Shown here one piece after another: positions 1 to 6,202 of a stretch of DNA of 8,320 bases. The stretch covers positions 1 through 8,320 of the forward strand of contig JAUWTE010000110.1 in the NCBI GenBank assembly GCA_030609765.1. The letters are read 5' to 3'. The notes below the pieces were generated by a model. The model saw only the letters and a list, made by a program, of their open reading frames with translations, was not told where the DNA came from and did not search any database. The position numbers and the translations under genes were made by a program. The number at the start of each line of letters is the position of its first letter. Position 1 is the stretch's first letter. This DNA is from Acidobacteriota bacterium. Its GTDB lineage: Bacteria > Acidobacteriota > UBA890.

Positions 1-1793
1 GCGGCAAAGATGTCGGAGTTGCGGGCTAATGCCATGGCGGCGAGATACCCACCCCATGAGCCGCCCCACACCCCGACCTTCTCGGGGTCGACCTCGGGTC
101 GGTCGCGCAGGTAGCGCCCCGCCAGCAACACGTCCGCGTACTCGGAGGCACCGCGACGACCCGTTCCCGGGGCCATGCGAAAGCTACGCCCATAGCCGAT
201 GCCACCGCGGAAATTCACCGAAAGGACCACAAAGCCACGATTCGCCAGGTACTGATGAAAGGCATATGTGTTCGAGTCGTACTGCTTGTAGTGCCAACCG
301 AGCAGCATCTGCCGGCGCGGCCCACCGTGCATGAACAGAACGGCGGCGCGCCCGTCTCCGGGCTGCGCCCCGGCGGGGAGGAAAAGCTGGCAGTGAATCT
401 CGAGGCCGTCGTCGGCCTCGAGGATCACCTGGGCAGGAACAATCTGGTCATAGTTCGGAAAATCGTACGGCAAGTCAGGGGCGATCACGCGTGGCTCGCC
501 GCCCTCGGCGGCAACGATCGCAACCGATTGTGGCCGGGATGCAGTGGCGCTGAAGAGAGCCACCTCATCCCCTGAGCTCACCGGTGCCGGGGTGGTCTCG
601 ATGCCGTCGCCGCCGGTCAGCGAAATCGGTGCGCCCCCTTCGGTGGAGATTTTCCACAGGTGGCGGCGGTCGATGTCGCCCTGGTTACTGTCGTAAAACA
701 GCCACCGGCCATCATTGGACACATTGATGTGCTCGACGATGCTGTTCCATGGCATCAGGTCGACCGCCTCACCCCCCTGCACCGACAGCGAGTAGACGTG
801 CGACCAGTTGTCATTTTCAGCGAAAAACAGAAGCCGGCCGTTAGCAGTCCAGCGCAGCGAAGAGAGATTCACATGCCAAGGCGAGCCGGCGGGGGGATTC
901 CAGATCTCGTATCCGTCGCCACTCTCCACGTCGGCAATCCAAATCGTCACCTGGTGGCCGCCGCGGAATGTCGCCGCGCCGCTGAAGGCGGCGCCCGGCG
1001 TGCGAAAATACGCGACCTGCGTGCCGTCGGGCGACCAGGCAGGGGCACGGTCCCTGTCCACCCCTGGAGCCAGCCAAGAAACCCGCTCGGCCTCCTTGTC
1101 GAACACGCCGACGAAGCTATGATCGCCCCGGTCGCTGACGAAAGCCAAGCGCCGGCTGTCGGGCGACCATCTCGGGGAGCCGTTGCTGCCGGCGGCGCTG
1201 AACAACTGTCGGGGGCCATTGCCTTCATCTTGCGAGCCGAGCGAATCACCTCCCCACTGGGGGTGCACGGGCACCTCGAAGATCTGCTCGTCACGCACGA
1301 AAGCCGCCCATTGACTGGAAGGTGACAGGACAGGACGGTTTCCACGCGCGACTTGCCAGGGCTCGCCGCCGCGCGTGTTGATGGCCCATATCGCCTGTTC
1401 GCGCCCATCGGGATCACTGAGCGGGTTGGGGTGGATTCCTTCCCGGTTCGCATAGCCGCCGCGCACAAAGACGACGACTGAGCCGTCGTCGGAAATCTGG
1501 ATCTCCGGCATCTCCCAGCCATCATCCTGCGTGTAGCTAGTGAGCTGCACGGGCAGAAAATCAGGGCCCGCGGCGGTCCAGACGTTGCGCGGACCTTCGT
1601 CGTATTCCGTCCAGGCAATGCGATCGGCGTTCCGGGCCGAAACGAGATGATCGGGATACGGTGCACTGAAAACCTGCTCGAGAGTGAACTCCTGCTGAGC
1701 CGGATGCCCGACCACCTGGGCCGGAAGCCCGACCACGGCCCCCGTCAAGACGAGCGCCACGCCGACGGCGGCTACCGAAGTTCGACCGACCAT
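1..1793 (-). CDS. S9-family serine peptidase (prolyl oligopeptidase / acylaminoacyl peptidase type), exported, C-terminus outside window
   Basis: Likely hydrolyses peptides outside the cytoplasm. I translated the minus strand by hand from the ATG at 1791-1793 and found 597 uninterrupted codons to the window edge. A short hydrophobic stretch (about residues 6-26, ending near LPAQ) looks like a signal peptide. A long beta-propeller region follows, with PD40/TolB-type repeats such as WSPDSRRLAFVS (about 209-220) and WSPDGTQVAYF (about 253-263). The alpha/beta-hydrolase domain begins near residue 450; it carries an HGGP oxyanion motif at 489-492 and the nucleophile motif GGSWGG with Ser579. The catalytic Asp and His lie beyond the left edge. 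An AAGGTGGAGG ribosome site (1801-1810) sits 7 nt upstream of the ATG. The gene follows the thioesterase gene by 45 bp. Family assignment is firm; the exact substrate (dipeptidyl, acyl-aminoacyl or oligopeptide) cannot be decided. Confidence 0.93.
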   Translation of the reverse strand, partial: MVGRTSVAAVGVALVLTGAVVGLPAQVVGHPAQQEFTLEQVFSAPYPDHLVSARNADRIAWTEYDEGPRNVWTAAGPDFLPVQLTSYTQDDGWEMPEIQISDDGSVVVFVRGGYANREGIHPNPLSDPDGREQAIWAINTRGGEPWQVARGNRPVLSPSSQWAAFVRDEQIFEVPVHPQWGGDSLGSQDEGNGPRQLFSAAGSNGSPRWSPDSRRLAFVSDRGDHSFVGVFDKEAERVSWLAPGVDRDRAPAWSPDGTQVAYFRTPGAAFSGAATFRGGHQVTIWIADVESGDGYEIWNPPAGSPWHVNLSSLRWTANGRLLFFAENDNWSHVYSLSVQGGEAVDLMPWNSIVEHINVSNDGRWLFYDSNQGDIDRRHLWKISTEGGAPISLTGGDGIETTPAPVSSGDEVALFSATASRPQSVAIVAAEGGEPRVIAPDLPYDFPNYDQIVPAQVILEADDGLEIHCQLFLPAGAQPGDGRAAVLFMHGGPRRQMLLGWHYKQYDSNTYAFHQYLANRGFVVLSVNFRGGIGYGRSFRMAPGTGRRGASEYADVLLAGRYLRDRPEVDPEKVGVWGGSWGGYLAAMALARNSDIFA

Positions 1794-1838
1794 ATGGGCA
1801 CCTCCACCTTCCTGGATTCTGATTGCCTTTTCACTGCG

Positions 1839-2300
1839 TCAGCGAGTTGCCGGCCGGGAGGGCCGCCGCGGCGGCAAAAAACCGGCCTCGTCGAATGCCG
1901 TTCGCACCTCGTCGGGGAGCTCTCGGGCACGAAACGCGGTGCGATCTACGGTCGCGACCCTGAGCTCACCACGTGCCGCCGCGTCACCATGCCCCCCGCG
2001 CACGATTTCAAAGCCGTAGGTGAGGCTCACCGCATCCCACTTCTTGATGTACAGGCGCACCTCGAACGGATCATCGTAGCGTAGTGGGCGCAGGTACCTG
2101 CAGTTGAACTCGATGCGGGGGAGCCAGATGTCGAAGCGATCGAAGCTCTCGGAGAGCGGCACGCCAGCCTCGCGCCATAGCTCTGCTTCCGCATACTCCA
2201 CCCAGCGGCAATAGACACCGTAGTAGACCACTCCGCCCGTATCGGTATCCGACCAGGCAACTCTGCGGTCGAGCTTAATCTTCCTGAGCTTGCTCATCAT
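1839..2300 (-). CDS. Acyl-CoA thioesterase, YbgC / 4-hydroxybenzoyl-CoA thioesterase type (hotdog fold)
   Basis: A cytoplasmic enzyme expected to hydrolyse acyl-CoA thioesters. Its 153 residues are a normal length for a single hotdog domain. Near the N-terminus it has the family signature WSDTDTGGVVYYGVYCRW (residues 16-33). Asp20 aligns with the catalytic Asp17 of Pseudomonas 4-hydroxybenzoyl-CoA thioesterase. The later stretch YDDPFEVRLYIKKW matches the central strand region of the same family. No signal peptide is visible. There are two adjacent ATGs, at 2300 and 2297. GAGGAG directly abuts the first and is 3 nt from the second, so the second (152 aa) is slightly more likely. The gene lies 66 bp after the reductase and 45 bp before the S9 peptidase on the same strand. 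The acyl chain it acts on cannot be told from the sequence; YbgC-type and FadM-type roles are both possible. Confidence 0.9.
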   Translation of the reverse strand: MMSKLRKIKLDRRVAWSDTDTGGVVYYGVYCRWVEYAEAELWREAGVPLSESFDRFDIWLPRIEFNCRYLRPLRYDDPFEVRLYIKKWDAVSLTYGFEIVRGGHGDAAARGELRVATVDRTAFRARELPDEVRTAFDEAGFLPPRRPSRPATR

Positions 2301-2366
2301 CTCCTCAAAGTGTGGCGCCCTGACCGTGCTCCCTCGTCTACGAGCGCGTCACCATAGACCCAGCGA

Positions 2367-3416
2367 TCACACGCTCGGAAGCCAGTAACCGGTCGTCCTG
2401 AATACCTGTGAACGCTCTGTGATCGAGGCCATCTCGGCTGCAGTCAGCGGGGAGAATTCAGTGGCATTTCTAACAACCTGCTCGAGAGTATAGAGAGAGT
2501 CTATGCCCACTACGGCGGTGGCAATCGGCAGGGACAGCGCGTACCGCAGGTAGTCCCTCGCAGTAGGCAGGTCGGACTGCTCGAAGGCCTCGGGTGGCGG
2601 ACCGAAGCGCTCCAGCCTGTCGATCTGGGTGGCGGCCTCCTTGAAGAAGTAGCCGTGGCCGCACGTCTTCATCCCGATCACGGCGATGTTGCGTTCGCTC
2701 GTGAGAGGCAGCACGTCGGCTTCGAAGTCCGGAAAGCGAACGGCGTTGAGCGGAACCTGGATGGCATCGGGCTCGAGCTTCTCGATACCCGCCAACGTCA
2801 CCTCCGGCAGGTGGCACGAGAAGCCGCGGAACCGCACGACTCCCTGGTCGATCATTTCTCGGATGGCATGGTCGGCACCGCCCTGCGAGGTAACCTGCTC
2901 GATCTGCTCTTCTGAGCGCAGGTTGTGGTGCAGGATGAGGTCGATCCGGTCGGTGCGCAAAAGCTCGAGACTGCTCTCCATCTCACGCATGGCGCCGTCA
3001 TAGTCGCGCTCACCTACCTTGGTTTCGATGAACACGCCGTCGCGATGCGTCTCCATGGCCAGGCCGATGCGAGGCTCGCTGGATCCGTAGTTGGCCCCGG
3101 TCTCGACATAGGCGACGCCCATTTCGATGGCCCGCTTGACGAGCTCCGCGGCAGGCCCGTCGTCCGGGATTGGGTCGGTGAACCTACTGCCGCCACCGAG
3201 GCCGATCACCGGAACCTCGACTCCGGTGCTGCCGAAGGGGCGCCGGGGCAAGGCGGCAGCAAGAGCCTCGCCACCATCAGCAATCTCGCTTGTCGGCGAC
3301 TGTGTGCACGCCAGCGGCGCGAGAGCCGCAGCCCCTGCGGCAGCGGCCGTGGCGCCGATGAGCTTGCGGCGTGAGATACCTCTCTGGGAGACCGAAAGAT
3401 CGTCGTCATTCTTCAT
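2367..3416 (-). CDS. Aldo/keto reductase with Tat lipoprotein signal
   Basis: An NAD(P)H-dependent aldo/keto reductase fold, apparently exported folded. Positions here count from an upstream GTG (3422); I prefer the ATG at 3414-3416, residue 3, because the GTG overlaps the GGAGG ribosome site. This gives 349 aa. The N-terminus has a twin-arginine motif (SRRKLIG, 18-24), an Ala-rich hydrophobic stretch and a lipobox LAPLAC with Cys39. The AKR core starts at about 60 (FGSTGVEVPVIGLGGG). It continues through VETGANYGSSE (106-115), VFIETKVG (130-137), SLELLRTDRIDLILHHN (151-167) and a late VVGIDSLYTLEQVV block. Three tetrad residues are visible (Tyr112, Lys135, His166), but the usual Asp of the FDTA motif is Glu107. 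Length suits a family barrel plus leader. The gene sits between the M28-type lipoprotein and thioesterase genes. Substrate and cofactor source outside the cytoplasm are unknown. Confidence 0.9.
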   Translation of the reverse strand: MKNDDDLSVSQRGISRRKLIGATAAAAGAAALAPLACTQSPTSEIADGGEALAAALPRRPFGSTGVEVPVIGLGGGSRFTDPIPDDGPAAELVKRAIEMGVAYVETGANYGSSEPRIGLAMETHRDGVFIETKVGERDYDGAMREMESSLELLRTDRIDLILHHNLRSEEQIEQVTSQGGADHAIREMIDQGVVRFRGFSCHLPEVTLAGIEKLEPDAIQVPLNAVRFPDFEADVLPLTSERNIAVIGMKTCGHGYFFKEAATQIDRLERFGPPPEAFEQSDLPTARDYLRYALSLPIATAVVGIDSLYTLEQVVRNATEFSPLTAAEMASITERSQVFRTTGYWLPSV

Positions 3417-3418
3417 GC

Positions 3419-3517
3419 TCACCTCCAGATCAGGTACTTGTCTGACTGCTTCATGCCGGCAACGAGTCCGTAGCTCGAGTGGTGCTCATCTCCCGGCCGC
3501 TCATTCTGCATCGCCAT
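3419..3517 (-). CDS. Possible 32-residue upstream ORF, translationally coupled to the reductase
   Basis: Reading the minus strand from the ATG at 3515-3517 gives 32 codons ending in TGA at 3419-3421, two bases before the reductase ATG. The peptide begins MAMQNERPGDEHH and ends SDKYLIWR. It has no hydrophobic segment and no motif I recognise. The stop lies between the reductase ribosome site and its start, an arrangement that would allow terminating ribosomes to reinitiate on the reductase. I see no good ribosome site in front of this ORF, and an in-frame TGA lies four codons upstream of the start. It may simply be a chance ORF in the leader region. Confidence 0.25.
   Translation of the reverse strand: MAMQNERPGDEHHSSYGLVAGMKQSDKYLIWR
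3422..3426 (-). promoter_or_regulatory. Ribosome binding site that fixes the reductase start
   Basis: On the minus strand GGAGG is followed by TGAGC and then ATG (3414-3416), a 5-nt spacer. The in-frame GTG at 3420-3422 shares the last G of this site, so it cannot be served by it. This is why the shorter start is chosen for the reductase. Confidence 0.75.
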
Positions 3518-3543
3518 GTCCGGGCATCATAGTTGCCCGTTGC

Positions 3544-3560
3544 GCGGCTGCCAAAGCCGC
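3544..3560. repeat. Short perfect hairpin between the M28-type gene and the reductase
   Basis: GCGGCT, a 5-nt loop GCCAA, then AGCCGC form a perfect 6-bp stem about 60 nt past the stop of the M28-type gene. No T-run follows on either strand, so it is a weak terminator candidate at best. The rest of the 203-bp gap (3417-3619) holds a small AT-rich patch (ACTAGTTAAT, 3561-3570) and the possible upstream ORF. I cannot identify a convincing promoter there. Confidence 0.3.
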
Positions 3561-3619
3561 ACTAGTTAATCTCGTATGCCACTACTGCATCCGGCCCTTG
3601 TCCCGACGAGCTGCGTTGC

Positions 3620-5497
3620 TCACAACCCGTCGCTCGCCAGCAGTCGCTCGGCTGCGGCCGTGGCCTGGTCGAGGGCCTCGAGCAGTCGGTTACGCTCACG
3701 AACCAAAGTCACCTCGGCAAAACGGTAGCGATCGCTAGCCGGATCTTCCTCAGCGAGGACACCCGAGACCGAGAACCCCGGCAGCGGGCTGGAATCGAGG
3801 CCTGGGTCAGGGTGGAAAGGGCTCGACGGCGAGTACATGACCCGATGCAACGGCCGTAGGACATCCACCAGGGCGATGTCTACCTGCACCCCTCCCCCGC
3901 CCGTGAGGAAACCTTGGATCCTGTCGACAAGCTCACGCAGGTGCACCTGCCTGCGACCAGCCTCCCCCAGGTCGAACCGTTCGCCTACCTCGGCTTGCCT
4001 GCAATCGATCGCGGCGCCGAGGGCATCGACTTCGGCAGCCAAATCCAGCGGCAGGACGGGAGCAGCCAGTAGCGCCGCCAGGCCGTCGGCGTAGAGGTCG
4101 GCATCGACCTTCAACACCTCGGGATCGACCTTGTCGACGGTGTCATCGGGCGTATGCCACCACCAGTAACCGCCATCCTCGGCCAGCCGGTTGTGATTGA
4201 ACTGCAACAGCGGCAGGCCAACCCCGTTGAAGGACTGGTCGGAATTGCGGCCGGGCCTTCGCGGGTGGATCTCAGCGCCCACCCTCTCCCGCACCACCGC
4301 CTCCGCCAGGCCGGCCAACGCCGCGGACGCATTCGCGCTGAAACGCTTGGCGTCCCTCTGGCCAATGCCGTCAACGTTGACGTATGCGACCGCCCTCGAC
4401 CTGAGGTCGTCGAAGAAATTGTCCGCGTACCAGGTCGAGCCGCCGTAGCGAGCGTTGCTGTGTCCCGGCCACCACGCCACCACGAGGCCACGACGAAGCA
4501 GATCTCGATGATGATAGAAGGCGCGCGCCAGCTCGAGCATCGCCGCGTTCGACGCGCCCTCATCGCAAGCACCGAAATGCCAGGCGTCGATGTGGCCGCC
4601 GAAGACAACGTAGGGAGCTTCGGGGTCGGGTGCCGGTATGCGCGCCACTGCCAAGCGGTGCTCCTTCCACCCGGTGTTCACCTCGGTGGTCAGGCGGACG
4701 CGCACCGTGCCCCGGCTCATGAGACCACGCAGGGCTTCTCCATCGCTCTTCTTCACATGAGCGGCCGGCAGAGTCGGCAACCGATGGTAGTTGCGCATGG
4801 AAGGCGTGCCCCACGTCGTCGTGACGATCAGATCGTTGAGCCGCTCCTCGGAATTGATGAAGATGGCTCCCGCCGCCCCCATGAGCTCGAGTTGATCCAC
4901 CGATGCCGTCCCGGGGATCCCCTCGATCAGAGCAATAGCCCCTGACAGGTCCGGGACCTCTGTCTGCGCGGCGGCAACCTGCGTTGATCCTCCCCCCCGC
5001 GAGCCACCCGCCGCGGAGGCACGACCCGCAGCATCTCCACGCAGCACCAACCGCTCTCCCGTGCCGGGCTCGAGATCCGGCAGATCGTCGAGAGTCCCCA
5101 CGTCGACCAGCCACCCTTCGAGGCGCTCGGCAACGGCAGAGAAAGAGTAGGTGATCGCCTCGGGCTCGAAATCGGCGCCGATGACCTCGATCGTGGCGGA
5201 GACCGGATCGCTGGCATATGCATGGAAGTTGTAGATATCGACGGGAATGCCGTCGCCCCGCAAAACGGCGACGATGTGATCGATGGCCGCGTTCTCGCCC
5301 TCACTACCCGAGGGTCGCTCATACTGCACGATGACTCTTAGCTGCTCCTCGAGCCCGGAGGGGGTAATCAACGACCTGACCCCTTCGGCGAGATCACCCC
5401 CCTGCATGTCCAGGTTCGGAGATGTGCAGCCCGAGACCATGGGGGTAAGGAAGATCAGGATTGCTGCCAGAAGAGCACTACGTCGCGCACTGAGCAT
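3620..5497 (-). CDS. M28-type peptidase-fold lipoprotein with PA domain and altered metal/catalytic motif
   Basis: Resembles secreted zinc aminopeptidases of family M28. I start it at ATG 5495-5497 (625 aa), although the frame is open to 5605, because GAGGG lies 7 nt upstream and the new N-terminus is a lipoprotein signal (MLSARRSALL..., VSGC lipobox, Cys24). An apical PA-type domain with inserted low-complexity Gly/Ala/Ser sequence (about 157-175) spans roughly 110-270. The peptidase core starts with VVFGGHIDAWHFGACDEGASNAAMLELAR, giving likely ligands His302 and Asp312. Asp376 in NVDGIG and His448 in WWWHTPDDT complete the usual pattern. The normal Glu-Glu (catalytic base plus ligand) is missing: its place reads WWPGHSNARYGGSTWYAD, with His346-Ser347. 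A C-terminal helical extension (about 480-625) follows. The fold call is strong; activity is uncertain. The gene is 203 bp upstream of the reductase and divergent from the coiled-coil gene. Confidence 0.88.
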   Translation of the reverse strand: MLSARRSALLAAILIFLTPMVSGCTSPNLDMQGGDLAEGVRSLITPSGLEEQLRVIVQYERPSGSEGENAAIDHIVAVLRGDGIPVDIYNFHAYASDPVSATIEVIGADFEPEAITYSFSAVAERLEGWLVDVGTLDDLPDLEPGTGERLVLRGDAAGRASAAGGSRGGGSTQVAAAQTEVPDLSGAIALIEGIPGTASVDQLELMGAAGAIFINSEERLNDLIVTTTWGTPSMRNYHRLPTLPAAHVKKSDGEALRGLMSRGTVRVRLTTEVNTGWKEHRLAVARIPAPDPEAPYVVFGGHIDAWHFGACDEGASNAAMLELARAFYHHRDLLRRGLVVAWWPGHSNARYGGSTWYADNFFDDLRSRAVAYVNVDGIGQRDAKRFSANASAALAGLAEAVVRERVGAEIHPRRPGRNSDQSFNGVGLPLLQFNHNRLAEDGGYWWWHTPDDTVDKVDPEVLKVDADLYADGLAALLAAPVLPLDLAAEVDALGAAIDCRQAEVGERFDLGEAGRRQVHLRELVDRIQGFLTGGGGVQVDIALVDVLRPLHRVMYSPSSPFHPDPGLDSSPLPGFSVSGVLAEEDPASDRYRFAEVTLVRERNRLLEALDQATAAAERLLASDGL

Positions 5498-5710
5498 CGG
5501 ATATCCCTCGCTTCCACCGCGGTGAAGGGCAATCCGGCGACAACCGAGGACGCCGTTTGTTCCTCGACAAACTATTCCTTCGGCGGGGGCGTCTCCAGTG
5601 AACATTTGCTAGCCTGCTTTCCCCATCGCGGTTCGTCGCGAGGGTGCGGCGTGAGAGTTGGAATCAGCGCCCCCGGGGAAAGTGATTCACCGCCACGGAA
5701 GGAAGCTTCG
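5498..5710. promoter_or_regulatory. Divergent intergenic region, expected to hold promoters for both flanking genes
   Basis: This 213-bp stretch separates the starts of the M28-type gene (minus) and the coiled-coil gene (plus), so both promoters should lie here. I find no convincing -35/-10 pair on either strand. Structures seen are the GTTTGT/ACAAAC inverted repeat at 5555-5572, a 5-bp TCGCG/CGCGA hairpin at 5626-5641, and the CCCCGGGG palindrome at 5671-5678. The ribosome sites at the two ends (CCCTC at 5505-5509 read on minus; GGAAGGAAG at 5697-5705 on plus) support the chosen starts. Confidence 0.5.
5555..5572. repeat. Perfect 6-bp inverted repeat, candidate operator
   Basis: GTTTGT, six bases TCCTCG, then ACAAAC. 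It is an AT-richer island in a GC-rich divergent promoter region, 58 bp from the M28-type start and 139 bp from the coiled-coil start. The half-site and spacing would suit a dimeric regulator, but no regulator gene is in the window, and a 6-bp repeat can occur by chance. Confidence 0.3.
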
Positions 5711-6196
5711 ATGATGCACCACCCCGAGTACTGGAAAAGAGGACTCCTGACCACCGGCACCCTCACCATCGGCGTTCTGGCCGGCACGATCATGAGCGCA
5801 TCGCTCGCCGGCAGCGCCGTACTGCCTTCGGCCCAAGACAACAGTGCCGTGATGCAGCTACAGCAACAGATAAACAGCTTGCGCCTCGAGCTCTCCAACC
5901 GGATCAGCACGATGGAGATCGACACCGACCGGATCGAGCGTCAGGTTGTCGATCTGCAGAATCGATTGCTGCCGCTGGAGAGCGACCTCCGGCAGCTCGC
6001 ACTGGCGCCGCGGGCCGTGGCCCCACGACCTCAGGTGTCGGCCGCAGAGAGGGTCGTGTCCCTGGACACCGCCGCCGGCTCCGAGCTGCGACTCTACGAT
6101 GCGCTCGGCAACCTGCGCGTGCGCCTCTCGGCTTCGCCCGAGCAAGGCGAGATCATCCTCTACGACGCCGCGGGCAACGAGATTTTCCGCCGCTAG
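5711..6196 (+). CDS. Unrecognised membrane-anchored coiled-coil protein with duplicated C-terminal strand motif
   Basis: Function not recognised. The frame is open back to 5522, but GGAAGGAAG at 5697-5705 and a signal/anchor at the new N-terminus favour ATG 5711 (161 aa; ATG 5714 is equally possible). Residues 1-10 are polar, with Lys9-Arg10. Residues 11-38 form one hydrophobic segment that could be an uncleaved anchor or signal peptide. Residues 44-98 are a heptad-like helix rich in Gln, Leu, Glu and Arg (MQLQQQINSLRLELSNRI...), likely a coiled coil. A Pro/Ala linker (about 99-110) leads to a small domain in which LRLYDALGNLRVR (126-138) and IILYDAAGNEIFR (148-160) repeat at a 22-residue spacing. 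The protein probably sits outside the cytoplasm as an oligomer. It is transcribed away from the M28-type gene and towards the permease gene. Confidence 0.8.
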   Translation: MMHHPEYWKRGLLTTGTLTIGVLAGTIMSASLAGSAVLPSAQDNSAVMQLQQQINSLRLELSNRISTMEIDTDRIERQVVDLQNRLLPLESDLRQLALAPRAVAPRPQVSAAERVVSLDTAAGSELRLYDALGNLRVRLSASPEQGEIILYDAAGNEIFRR

Positions 6197-6202
6197 CCCG
6201 CG
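6169..6202 (+). terminator. Candidate terminator hairpin spanning the stop codon of the coiled-coil gene
   Basis: CGCGGGC (6169-6175) and GCCCGCG (6196-6202) are perfect 7-bp complements separated by 20 nt. The 3' arm begins at the last base of the TAG stop and is followed by TTATT on the plus strand. This would suit a weak intrinsic terminator in the 6-bp gap between convergent genes. The long loop and short, broken T-run keep confidence low. Confidence 0.35.

Noticed and set aside
660..1325. 221-codon open frame on the plus strand
   Set aside because: It lies wholly antisense to the S9 peptidase, whose protein shows propeller repeats and HGGP/GGSWGG motifs. The plus-strand product is Arg/Pro/Ala-rich with no motif, as expected for a GC-rich shadow frame.
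947..1666. 239-codon open frame on the minus strand
   Set aside because: It is in a different minus-strand frame from the S9 peptidase over the same DNA; its product is low-complexity Arg/Ser/Pro sequence with no recognisable domain.
2326..2344. Small inverted repeat near CTCGTCTACGAG between the reductase and thioesterase genes
   Set aside because: The 5-bp arms with a 2-nt loop are too short to form a stable hairpin, and no T-run follows, so I do not call a terminator.
4154..4945. 263-codon open frame on the plus strand
   Set aside because: It is antisense to the core of the M28-type gene, which carries recognisable metal-ligand motifs; the plus-strand product resembles nothing and has no ribosome site.
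5498..5605. N-terminal extension of the M28-type protein by 36 residues
   Set aside because: The extension lacks signal-peptide character and its start has no clear ribosome site, whereas the internal ATG has a well-placed GAGGG and begins a lipoprotein signal.
5522..5710. N-terminal extension of the coiled-coil protein by 63 residues
   Set aside because: The extension would bury the hydrophobic segment and is rich in Ser, Gly and Cys without a motif; the ATG at 5711 has a good purine-rich ribosome site.
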